Shown piece by piece: positions 1-10,359 of a stretch of DNA of 64,000 nucleotides; position 1 is the stretch's first letter; each line of letters starts with the position of its first letter. Under the pieces are notes generated by a model that worked only from the letters and a program-made list of their open reading frames with translations, was not told where the DNA came from and searched no databases. The position numbers were made by a program, and so were the translations under genes. Source of the DNA: Calonectria ilicicola (taxonomy: Eukaryota > Ascomycota > Sordariomycetes > Hypocreales > Nectriaceae); contig CP085825.1 in the NCBI GenBank assembly GCA_020809705.1, positions 7,316,001 to 7,380,000 on the forward strand, in the 5' to 3' direction.

Positions 1-1
1 G

Positions 2-1119
2 GCCGGCAAAGAATATCGGGTTCTGGTGAAATGGGGTTGCTCAAAGACCAGCACGCTAAGGGTCTCGGGAGTCGTTGATTTTGGCCAGGGCGGCCTTCGC
101 TTCAGCGGTTGCCCCAAGCTTGACCCTGCTTCCGCCATCGAGGAGGCTGTTCAGGTCGCCCAGTCAGTGGACCAAGTTGTCCTCTGCGTCGGCACTAGCG
201 GGGAATGGGAGTCCGAAGGCCAAGACCGCACCAGCATGGCCCTTCCCCCCGGAACCGACGAGCTGGTCGCAGCAGTGATCAAGGCTAACCCCAAAACCGC
301 AATTGTGGTTCAGAGTGGCACGCCCGTTTCCATGCCCTGGATAGACCAGGCCAATTCGGTGCTGCAGGCTTGGTTTGGTGGAAACGAAGGCGGCAACGGC
401 ATCGCCGATGTCCTCTTCGGAGTGGTCAATCCGGTAAGTATTCGTCTAAGCCTTATTGATGATTTTTTTTCTAACTCCACTAGGCCGCTAAACTCCCCAT
501 TACTATGCCTCGTCGCGTGGCTGATAACCCCGCCGCTTTGAGCTTCCGTTCCGATAACGGCAGGGTTCTGTACAGCGAAGATGTTTATGTCGGATACCGC
601 TGGTACGACACCCTTGATATTGAGCCTCTTTTTGCCTTTGGACATGGCCTGTCCTACACTACTTTTGAGCTGTCGGGTCTTGACGTATGGGAGTGCAAGC
701 GCTTGCCTAACGGCAACGTCAACGGTAACATCAACGGACATGTCTCGGATCCCGAAGAGTTGATTGTCAAGGTCCAAGTGGCCAACACTGGCTCCCGTGC
801 TGCTGCCGAAGTTATTCAGGTCTACATCAAGCCCGCATCTTTAACGCCGTTGACAGCTTCGAGTAGAGATGCTGTTACACGCGCCGCAAAGGAGCTAAAG
901 GGTTTCGCCAAGGTTCACGTTGAGGTCGGGGCCAGCGAGATAGGCGAGATTAAGTTGGACGTGCTGCGCGCAACGAGCTACTGGAGCGAAATGGAGGATT
1001 GCTGGCAGAGCGATGCTGGCACATACACGATCCTTGTCGGCACCAGCAGCCGCGGAACTTTCCTTGAGAAGGAATTTACTCTCCACCAGACGAAGAGATG
1101 GAAGGGCCTACGGGCTTAA
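2..1119 (+). CDS. GH3 beta-glucosidase, C-terminal part (5' truncated by window edge)
   Basis: Exons 2..433 and 484..1119, with a 50-nt phase-0 intron (GTAAGT...ACTAG). The frame is open to the first bases, so the gene starts outside the window; 355 residues are visible. The segment matches the C-terminal half of glycoside hydrolase family 3 beta-glucosidases. It has the W-E-x-E-G-x-D-R block, the run SGTPVSMPW, the GGNEGGNGIADVLFG block, then FAFGHGLSYTTFE, which opens the fibronectin-III-like C-terminal domain. The catalytic nucleophile Asp lies upstream and cannot be checked. Family knowledge: these enzymes remove terminal beta-glucose from cello-oligosaccharides or glycosides. The Zn2Cys6 regulator 1 kb downstream has no demonstrated link to it. 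Confidence 0.93.
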
Positions 1120-2126
1120 TTAATGTAGTTAATGGAAATGATATTGTAAATATAAAAGACGGTGGTAAGTAACATGAATGGAAATACAAATAGGCACTTG
1201 AATACAGTACACGATGATATTTAAAGGAGGTGGGCCACACTGGGTTTTCCAGGTCTTTGCAGTTTTTTATTTGACGGACCCCAAAATTAACCACCCCAAA
1301 AATGATGCACTAAGTATATTCATCAAGTTAATGGAATCACAATGCTAATTGAATCCATGTGTTCTTTTTGCTTGCGATTCCTCTTCTCGATTTTGAGCAA
1401 AATATTTTTCCAATAATTGGCAGAATTGATGGCGACTTAGTGACACAGAATTCAACAATTCCCCCTTGATGGGACATGGCATCCCTGCAAATAAAATGAT
1501 GAAGATTCGCTTTAATGACCCGGCTCCGCCCGCCAAGAAGACAAATTTGTCCAAAGAGGCCGCAGCATTGGGTAACGGCATGGCATGGTTCGGACATGAC
1601 GTGCCGTGCATAGGTGGGGGGCTGATAGAGCGGGTAAATCCCACCTAGCAGCTGATTCTCCAATGCCAGCCAAATAGAGATTAGATCGGATCTTGAAGAT
1701 CAGTCTGGCAGTAACTTTTCCAACGGCCGTTACATAGAGATGGGCACTAGCGACGACGCAGGAAACCCCGCAATGGGCAAAAGAGAGTTATGCGGAGTAC
1801 AGCAGAGTCTGGAGATGGATGGGACGGAGAAAGTCGCTTCGCATTCGGCCCTTTTTCCCCGTACTCTGCATCTCCAGTTGAGCTGTGGTGCCCGTGCCAG
1901 AGCCAGAGCCGCGGAGCACTAAAAAATTGGGGGTGTGACCCTCCGGACCAAAGCAGTAATTTTTTTCTGCTCACGCCACCAAATGGAGAATTGTGCGCCA
2001 TCTCCAACCACATGAACGCTACCCAGAACAACTAAACACGACCCTGGCCCCTCATCCCATTTCTCCGCATGTCTCTTAATTCTCCTCCTCGGCAATTCCA
2101 TTCCAACTGATACAGATCGTCCACCG
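1120..2126. other. Intergenic region between GH3 gene and Zn2Cys6 regulator
   Basis: I see no credible coding frame here. It should hold the 3' UTR of the beta-glucosidase and the promoter of the regulator that starts at 2127. The open frames at 1337-1663 and 1747-2035 lack recognisable motifs and overlap on both strands. Confidence 0.5.
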
Positions 2127-4442
2127 ATGGCTCACAGCAGCGATGACATGCGCCGCTCGACGTCTGCATCTCCGCATCCCAAAAGAAACGGCTCCGATGG
2201 CTTGGTCACCGTCGACGCCCTAGCCTCCGGGGCGACCACCACCACCACCACCACCACCACCACGGCAACCCCCGGGAAGAGGCCACAAACTCTGGCCAGA
2301 CGCGCTTGCGATGCCTGCAGAGCTCGCCGCAGGAAGTGCATATTCGCCGGCGGGCCTCCGCCTCAGGCCCAATCCGCCGCCCAGGCGCTGGCCGAAAGTC
2401 ATCCTGCAGTCCAATGCCGCGACTGTCTGAGGCTGGGCCTCACATGCAGCTTTCTCGTACCAACCCGCACGCGCGGACCAAAGCGCAGGTGAGTTGAACA
2501 CACCGCCACCAACACCAGCCCGTCCAGCCATCTCCTTGCTCCTGGTGCTCATTGTCGTACTAGAAAACGGCTCCCTTCAACGCCTCGTGACAGCGGAGAC
2601 GAGCCATCGACTAAGCAGTCGCAGCTCGCCGAGGAGCAGTCAGAATGGCAATTCACACCAGCGCCCTCGGACCAACGGAACAATGTCCGGCCTCTTGTTG
2701 TCGCCGTTGTAGATGACTCTTCGCCTTATGTGCCATCGCCATCCCATGTCAGCGCCGATGGAAACCATCAGAGAATGTCACCTGGCGCTACAGAGCATCA
2801 TGCTTCTCCTACAACCGGGCCTCGGTTCCCAACCGATGAGCTCTGTTCCCGGGCCTTGCTGCACGTCATTATGAACGACTACCTTGATCTCATCTACCCA
2901 CTTGTGCCTGTCATTCATCGTCCAAGTTTTCGCGCCAATCTCGCCGCGAACAAGGATATTGATGACCCAGAGTTTCTCACTCTCATTGTTGCCCTCACTG
3001 CCTTGACCGTTGGCCTTTTGCCCTCGCGATATCCCTACTACCAGTCCATAGCTCCAGATGTTGCATCTCGTTTCAAGACGAGAATGGCCATGATCAATTA
3101 CTGCATTGATCTGTGTATGCGATTACGGACAGCCACTTACTGGGATAAAGTCAGCCAGCGCAAGTGGGCAGTTTGCTATCTGTTGTCGGTCGGTTGTGTT
3201 CAGACAGGCCAAACCAACCGTAGCCGAATGCTTGAAGTCGAGGCTATGCAAATTGGGCGTCTTCTAGGCTTCCATAACCTGAAAAACTACGAAGGATTGA
3301 ACATGATTGAAACCCAGCTCCGCAAAAAGGCCTTTTGGTTATTGTTCTATTGTTTTGCGTAAGACATGATGCCGCCAAACCTACTTCCTCCAGCCTAATC
3401 TAACTATTTTCTAGACATGCATGGCACCAATGTGGACGCCAGGAACGGCTCACCTTCCTAGACCATTCAATGCTCCACGAAGTCAACTTTGAAGCCCTAT
3501 TCCCTCTAGAGGTGGATGACGAACAAATTCTGGAAAACGAAATCTTGGAGCGTCCTCTATCCCCAGTCACCTCACCATCCGCCTCCTCCAACGCGGAGGC
3601 TCACCCAAAACATTCATTCAACCTCACCAGCGGATTCAATTTGCACTCTCGGGTCTTTTATAGAAGTTCACAGATCCCGCTTTCTCTCGGAAATTGCGAC
3701 TGGATACACCGGCAATCACCAGAGGCTCGACTCGCAAAGCTGCGCCAGCTTCTACAGGAGGTCCGGTACATGCTAGACGACGCACCAAGTCCGATGCGAC
3801 AATGGGCCCCGGTGGGTAGTCACCAAGCAGGCAGCCATCCATCCCACACTCTAGATGGCTTCCCATCCAAGCCCATGTCGGATGATTGGGACCCAGTGGA
3901 CAATGGGGGCGAGATGGGTGATTCAAACGCCAAGGCACTTCCAGGGCAAGTAGAGATAATGAGAGCCAATCTTCATGGCACGCATTTATGGATACAGAGC
4001 TCATTGCTAGACCAAATCGATGTCATTCTGCAAGAGACGGTACAACGAGCAGAGTCATTGCAGGATCGTGACTCTGCCATGGCAGCGCTCAAGGCAAGTT
4101 GGACAGAGCGAGAAGATGTCTGCCGCCAAATGCTACACCTCCTGCACAGCATGCCTTATGCCTATTTGGAGCCCAATGGACTCTACCTTGTACGTTATAG
4201 TTTTCCGATGGATCCATCAAGAAAAATGCTAATTTTCTATCCAGACATACAAAGTACGCGATGTGGGCGTCGCACTACTCAACTGCCCATTCGAAGCTCA
4301 AGAGCGCCCAGCGCGGCGTGCGGCAGAGTACATGCAGGATTTTGCCAGGGCCTTGTCTCGCCTCGATCGCAGCGAGATCGTCAACACGAGCAGTCTTAGG
4401 AGCTGGGTAGATACTGATCGTATGAAAGCGTTTCCAATGTGA
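2127..4442 (+). CDS. Zn(II)2Cys6 transcription factor with fungal-specific TF domain
   Basis: Four exons: 2127..2488, 2564..3358, 3415..4189, 4245..4442; 709 aa. The zinc cluster is Cys61, Cys64, Cys71, Cys97, Cys100 and Cys107. The loop between Cys3 and Cys4 is 25 residues, much longer than the usual 5 to 12. It is preceded by ten consecutive Thr codons (residues 37-46) and followed by the basic RGPKRR. The middle homology region is clear (YPLVPVIHRPSF, then GRQERLTFLDHSML and FPLEVDDEQ across exon 3), as in regulators of carbon and polysaccharide genes. It is expected to act as a nuclear DNA-binding regulator. The C-terminal exon was recovered through the intron 4190..4244; without splicing, the frame runs into a meaningless tail. 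Target genes cannot be read from the sequence. Confidence 0.9.
2235..2268 (+). repeat. (ACC)n trinucleotide tract in regulator exon 1
   Basis: About ten ACC/ACG codons in a row encode a poly-Thr tract just before the zinc cluster. Such tracts commonly vary in length between strains. Confidence 0.85.
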
Positions 4443-4989
4443 GGAAGTAATGAAGGCAAACAACATGTGTATAAATATTTCAAAAAATTAACTCTAATTT
4501 TGTAACATGATACCAACGAGAATTGCGTCTGGCAAATACGATAATGAAGGATCCTGCTTACATACACACAAGAGGGCACTGCCGGACCATCACCCGTACA
4601 TTCAGTATGAATATTACGCAAAAGCATAAAATCAAGACATGAATTGCAGAGAGTTTTGTTCAACTAGTATGATTGATAAAGAAATCTAGCTAAGCGAGTG
4701 TCTACTTGATGTGTTCAAGCTAACTATAGGGTAACTTATGTCCCTACCCAAAATGTACCGAGAGCCCGCCCGTTGCTCTAGAATATTCGCCACCCTCCAA
4801 TGACGAGAATTTAAGGTCGCCCATTTTCTCTTCTTTTTCTTTAAAAAAAAACCATCAGCTTATTGCTGCAGACATTGGACCTTGGCTTTAGTTGCCCCAC
4901 TTCGCAAAACATGGCAACCCTGACTAAAAAGGTCGCACAACAGCAAAAAAAGAAAGCCTCGCAAATGCTCGCAATCGTAATATAGGAAC
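4443..4989. other. Intergenic, convergent 3' ends
   Basis: AT-rich spacer between the regulator's stop codon and tRNA-Lys. No coding frame of merit was found. A T-run on the minus strand at 4945..4951 (seven A on the plus strand) lies downstream of the tRNA and is a plausible pol III terminator. Confidence 0.5.
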
Positions 4990-5072
4990 AGCCCGATGCG
5001 GGGGTCGAACCCGCAACCTTGAGATCGCGTACTCGTAAGAGTCTCACGCTCTACCGATTGAGCTAACCGGGC
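4990..5072 (-). tRNA. tRNA-Lys(CTT): tRNA-Lys(CTT) with a 10-nt intron
   Basis: The reverse complement folds as a complete cloverleaf. It has a 7-bp acceptor stem (one G-U pair), a D arm GCTC/GAGC, a T arm GCGGG/CCCGC with a TTCGACC loop, and an anticodon stem TGAGA/TCTCA. The anticodon CTT is at 5037..5039 (minus strand). The intron 5026..5035 sits at the canonical position, one base 3' of the anticodon. The discriminator base is 4990. Confidence 0.95.
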
Positions 5073-5269
5073 GTGGCTCTGATTGTTGAAGACGCCGGTC
5101 GCAAAACCGCCTCATTCACCAACACGGACCCCTGTGGGTAGCATGGAAGAATTTTTTTCGGCGGCGTCTGGGTCATGACACAAGAACCGTAGCGGACCGC
5201 AAATAATTGTCGAGGTCTGTCTTCGCCCAATTGAGAATCCTCACTTGCAAAAAGAATGACAGGTTCAAC

Positions 5270-7635
5270 TTAATTGAAGCCGGTCTTGGAGACGATGCTG
5301 GAAAGCGATCGGCGATCTGGTGGCATGAATACCTCCTTGGCTTCGGTGCTCCACCAACGTTCTGGCGAATAATACAGCAAGGGGAGATCTTCATATGCCA
5401 AATGAGGAGTCTGTGTGATGAACTCCTCAAATGTCATAGGCCCGTTGGTCTTGGCCAAAGAAATCTGAGCTTGCTGCACCCAAAAAACGCCCTGCGTAGA
5501 ACCCAGCATCTCAGAGAGGTCCATGGCCACTTTTGCGGCAGCCGACCCAGAAGGACGATTATCTTCACTCTGTGTGGCTTCTTCAGCGCTGGTGGACAAT
5601 CGACGATACAGGTATTGAAGTAAGCTGGCGTGGCTTGCCACGTTCAAAGTGCCTTCTAGGTTCGCCTCGTCAATCAACACAGCAGCTGCAAATTCAAGCT
5701 CCTCCTGAGAAGGCAATTCGGGAGGCGCAATGAATCTGTCACTCGCAGCGTTGAGCATGCGCAAGCGAGCTAGCCTTTTCTTGGCGGGTGAAGGGCTTGC
5801 AAACACGTTGGGAAGCGGCTTTCGATCAGGATTTACGAAGCTCATTCGTGCGGGAACGCTTTCCCACGCCTTTTGGCTGTAATACTCTTTCCATTCATTT
5901 CCGGAAAGATCAAACAAGGTTCTAAATGCTTCAAATGTGAGGACTGTTCCAGGAACATCAAACCCAGAAGGTGCTGTTTGTGCGTTATTGGGGTTGATCT
6001 CAAGAGACTTGAGCAGCGCATGGATGAGTTGTACCCAAAAGTATGCCTGTGTCTCCGAGTATGGTGAGATCGATTGGTTAGAGGCTCGAAGTCGGATTGT
6101 GGATGTTTGCAGAGTTTCAAGCGCTTGCTTGACCACACCTCCTCGTCGTAGTTTAGAAGTCAGCGACCTTTGCACAACAGCAAATGCGAATCGAGGTAGT
6201 CGATAAGCATCATCATCACCCATTTGAGAATTTGGGGCAGAGCTTGAAGCTTGCTTCCTGAACGATGGTAGCGGTTGAAGATCTGGAAGGTGCCAGTTTT
6301 CACGGGCTTCTGGGCTAAAGAGTAAATCTTTGGAATAGTAGGATCTCCAGAGCCCCGAATTCATCAATGAGGGCGTGAGGAGCAGAATTTCTCCAAAGTC
6401 CTCCTTTGATGGGAATTCCTGAAGACCTTTGTGCACTTTGTATGCTACCGCAGCAAGTTGGATGTGGTATAGCCAAAATGCGGTCATCGTTCTGGGGAAG
6501 CATTAGTGTTTTATTCCATCAGGCCATTCCCATTCTTTGCAAAACAAATTGGCTGCATACTTATGCGATGTGTTGCGGAATCTCTCCGGATTATTTCCTC
6601 TCAATTCATCTAAGTACGAGAGGAAAATGGTGGTACAATCGAGTAAGCTTGATCGTCGTGAAAGTCCTTCAAACAAGACAAGATAGCCCGCTCTAAGATG
6701 GCTGTGATGATCCCAAGAATCGAGATCGCCCCGGAGAAAAGAATCCCAGAAGTCGTCAGCCCTAACGCTCTCCGAATTAGCCTTTTGAATTTTCTCAATC
6801 AGTTCCTGCTCGCTTGGACCTTTCTCCGCTTCTGCAATTTGCGCCTGCGAGCTCTTCTGTATAGGCTTTGGTATCTGCTTCAACGTTTGGCGAATTTCAT
6901 TCATGGCGAGGTCGAGCTGAGAACCAGATGCCGCGCTGAGGCCCGGGGTGTCCATGATTTTGATGGAAACATTGGCCTGGTACCGTTGTGCCTCCGTCTC
7001 GAATTTGCTGCGTAGGTCGTTGACAATGGTGTCTCGTTCAGAAGGCCGGAGGAGATCCTGTTTATTGAATAAAACCCATACGTAGCGGCCTCCAGCTTCG
7101 GCCAGCCACTGGACTCCAGCATTAAATTGCTCGAGCGAGTAGTCCAGCCTGTCATTATCGGTGCAGTCGTGAATAAAGATGATGAATCGGTTCTTGTCAA
7201 TATAGTGCCGGATAAGAGGCCTTATCCTGTCGCAGCCTAGGCAGGTATAACTGTCAAAATCTGGACATGGACGGGCTGAACTCATTGAATGGGGGAAGAT
7301 TCAAGGTGTAGCAGTGTGGCACATGTCGCAGAGTGGGACACCCCGCATCGATGGGTCAGTTAGGCCACATACCTCCGACATCCCACAGGGTGATTTTCCC
7401 TCCATCGGCATACTCGATGGTCTCAACATTGAACCCAATGGTCGGAATCGCTGTAACCTGCTCCCCCAGCTTCAATTGATACAGCATAGTGGTTTTCCCC
7501 GCGGCATCGTTGCCCATGAGGAGGCCCGCGTGCTCGGGCCCGCTACCTAATACCCAGCGACCAATGCCTGCAGAGGTTAGCCAAGGTTGGAACTATATGT
7601 GACAGAATAATAAGAATAACAAGGAACTTACGCAT
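5270..7635 (-). CDS. Arf-like GTPase with ~500-aa repeat-bearing C-terminal extension
   Basis: Four exons on the minus strand: 7632..7635 (a 4-nt first exon, ATGC), 7373..7567, 6561..7236, 5270..6491; 698 aa. The N-terminal ~190 residues are an Arf-family GTPase. The P-loop is GNDAAGKTT (20-28), switch [12 protein letters not shown] (44-54), switch II WDVGG (63-67) and the base-specificity motif NKQD (124-127). Two oddities stand out. The residue after DVGG is Cys68, where Arf proteins have the catalytic Gln. There is also no Gly2, so no N-myristoylation is expected. From about residue 220 the protein is helical and contains three divergent copies of one module, each with an FW-hydrophobic-helix and a downstream YYS (FW at 297, 443 and 628; YYS at 343, 495 and 665). 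The function of the tail is unknown to me. An alternative in-frame ATG at 7758 would add about 41 residues upstream. Confidence 0.85.
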
Positions 7636-8076
7636 TTTGGCGGTTTTATGTGATGGTTTAATTGCCGGATTGGAAGAACCAGCGTGAATCGATTGGGGAG
7701 AGCCCAGTAGATATGGAAGCTGATGCCTCCAGGGGAGTGGGGCACCGTAAGCGGACAAACTACGTGGCTTGAATCACCGCCTTAACCTCGCCACAAACCA
7801 TGGAACGTAGCTTGACACAGGGGAGGCATTGCTGACGAACTACTCAACTAGCGGCACGTGGCTGGCTTGGGCCTCATTCAGCTCACCGTCGAGCCCAACC
7901 GGCTGGGAACAGGTGCATTTGTAGTCGGAGCCGCGTAAAAATAGCTTGCATGACATGACACTTGTCAATGCATCTTCACATACAAGGGTCGTTTACAACC
8001 AAGGCTTTGACAAAAGTTCTTTTCTTTTTCCAAGACATGAGAACAAAATAATGCCACAATGTCTCAGAAATTGTGC
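7636..8076. other. Intergenic spacer
   Basis: About 440 bp between the Arf-like gene and the acyltransferase stop codon. It holds the presumed promoter and 5' leader of the Arf-like gene. No other feature was recognised. Confidence 0.5.
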
Positions 8077-9608
8077 CTACTTCTCGCTTATTTCTTTACC
8101 GACTTCTGCCCACCAAGCCCGTGGGAAAATACCCGTAATCCAGTAACCGCCCTGTGAATCCTTGCCCAGAATGTTGAATACCCGTCTTGCAACAGCGCTG
8201 GGAACCATGACTTGCGAGTGTTGATAGACTACTTTTCCAGGTTGGCGAGATTCCTTGTCCACTGGGAAGCTCTGAACGACTGCCGGGGAAAAATCGATAA
8301 TGTTGAAAAAGTTGGCCTTGGTCCAGTTGCTGATAATTACAAGCCTGGAATTAGGTTCACCGTACATTGGTGGTGACCCGAATTTCCCCGTGGCCCGCAG
8401 CGTGCGTAAAAAGGTCCTCAGCTGCGGATCTGTGACCTGGTGGAGAATGTCATTCCGGAATTTGTACGCAACTTGCCCTAGAGATGTGCCCGAGACTTGA
8501 TTGGATGAAAAGAGCGTATATGTTCCCAGCGCCAAGTTCTGTATGTAAGCGCCTCCGGATTGAAACACGGATTTGAGGCGGGATCGAATGTCAACTGCGT
8601 TAATGACCACAATGGGCTGGTTCCCTTCGGACCTCGCAACCATGCGCGTCGCCCAGGCAGTCAAAACGTCCCCTTCACTGACGAATGGAGGCTCAACGGA
8701 TTCTGAAATCGCCTTGAGATCATTGGTCGCGTTTTGGCGAAGCTGTGAAACAAAGCTTGATGGCAGATACAACATCTTGCTTTCCATCGATGGCCCCAGT
8801 GTTATATCCCAAAGAATCTTTAGACCAAATCTTAGCATGCCAAAGCCTCCAAGTTTATTTGGTTCTAAAACGTAGGGTTCTTGCTCGGTATCGGAGAGGG
8901 TACCGATGCCGTCGAGAATATCCTTATGTGCGCCCAAAAATGGCGGCACTTCATTCTTTCGACCAGCAAGCACCAGTCCCCAGGCCTTCACTAATTCTGC
9001 GCGACCCAGGGCACTTGTCATGGTGTGTGGCCATAAGAGAGATACTAGTGTCGCATCCTTGAATGATGTGATGTGAACGGCAATCTGCGGCTCATCGCTG
9101 TAGATAAAATCTTCAATGGTAGTCGGAGCATTCTCTCGCGCCGCGAAAAGTCGAAACCTTGTCAAATCGGATTGCAAGGAAGGGCCGGCCGTAGCTTTTG
9201 GCAGCTGGCTAGCGAGTGGATGCTCCTCTAGAGTTGTCTCAAACGCCTGATGAGAGAAGCGGACAGCGGGTCTTTCGGGAGTGAATTCTTTGGGTACATG
9301 AATCTCAAGATCTCCATCGTCCTAGATCGATTAGATTATCGCTCCCGGGAAAATAAGCGCATACCCACAGTTAACCGCAATCTACCACCCAGTTTTCTCC
9401 AGTCGCCAATTTCCAGGAGCTGGCAGAAGGCATCATTCAACATTTCAGCGTCGAGCACATCATCAAAGCGCAGAGTCCAGCTCAAGACCATTGATCGGTA
9501 GGTTTTGGTATCATCGAAGAAGTGGACAGGGAACACTTCATCCGTCTCGACCTTGGCTGGCTGCACCCGTTCGGGTTGCAGTCCCAATAACCACCTTAGA
9601 GAATCCAT
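8077..9608 (-). CDS. BAHD-type acyltransferase family protein
   Basis: Two exons on the minus strand: 9369..9608 and 8077..9321; 494 aa. The 47-nt intron uses a GTGGGT donor, chosen because it preserves the frame between GGRLRLT and the next exon's LEIHVPKEFTPERPAV block. The layout matches the fungal branch of the transferase (BAHD, trichothecene acetyltransferase-like) superfamily: an N-terminal WRKLGGRLR segment, a central His motif and a C-terminal NWTKANFFNIIDF block where DFGWG-like motifs sit. The active-site motif reads H179-T-M-T-S183, so the His is present but the Asp of HxxxD is Ser. The family transfers acyl groups from CoA to alcohols or amines. Here the substrate is unknown and activity is uncertain. 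An MFS exporter lies next to it on the same strand. Confidence 0.82.
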
Positions 9609-10359
9609 GGCGAAATCTCGTGGTGAAAGGAAATAAAGGACGCAGATGTGATGAGCAGTATATTAACGAACGAGTAAGCAGTAATAAATTAGTTCAGAAA
9701 CCCCTGATAACGGAAATGTGGATTCTCTTCAAACGGCTAGCATTGAACCCATGTCTCGCTAGTATCGTATTCGTATTGTCCACCATGAACTAGCGCAAAT
9801 CCTCCATGGTTCAACATCGTTCTTGGATTAATAGAAATCCAGGTCATCTTAATATTAAAAAAAAAGCATTGGTTACTCCGCATTAATATAGGAGTTTTTG
9901 TTGATCTTTGGCAAAGAGTATCGGGATCCGCGGTCTCCGCTGGCAACAACTTGCCTGAAATACGAGCACTAGCGGCAACGTAAAAGCTGAGTATGTAACT
10001 TGGACCAAGAGTTTTAATAGATTGACCATCGTTGATACTATCAAAGCTCCCGACTAAGCGGGAAAAGTGTATGAAATGATCTCCTGATCTTATGCGACCT
10101 TTTGTGGTGGTAAGCATCGTATATGCACCACAGCAACTGACTTACACTGGGCCTATGGCATATGAGTACATAGATCAAATAATGCTTTGAATAAATAAAT
10201 TATGTAGAATAAAAAAGCTATTGTAACTATGATTTACCGAAAATCTCGATTGCGTTTTCAGCGCTAACTATGTGGTTTCCTGTCAGATATCACACCGCCA
10301 TTTGGTGCCAACTAAGCGAGTAAACTTTTATCCTTTCCTTTGAGCTGGTGAGAGCGACA
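9609..10359. other. Intergenic spacer
   Basis: 750 bp between the acyltransferase start and the MFS stop codon. One open frame (9737-10117, minus) shows no recognisable domain and is not called. It likely holds the acyltransferase promoter. Confidence 0.45.

Noticed and set aside
7237..7285. Methionine start [14 protein letters not shown] for the GTPase
   Set aside because: These residues come from reading into intron 2. The spliced frame supplies the P-loop and switch I from 7373..7567, which the GTPase needs.
9737..10117. 126-codon minus-strand frame between the acyltransferase and the exporter
   Set aside because: No domain, no matching splice signals, and composition like the surrounding spacer.
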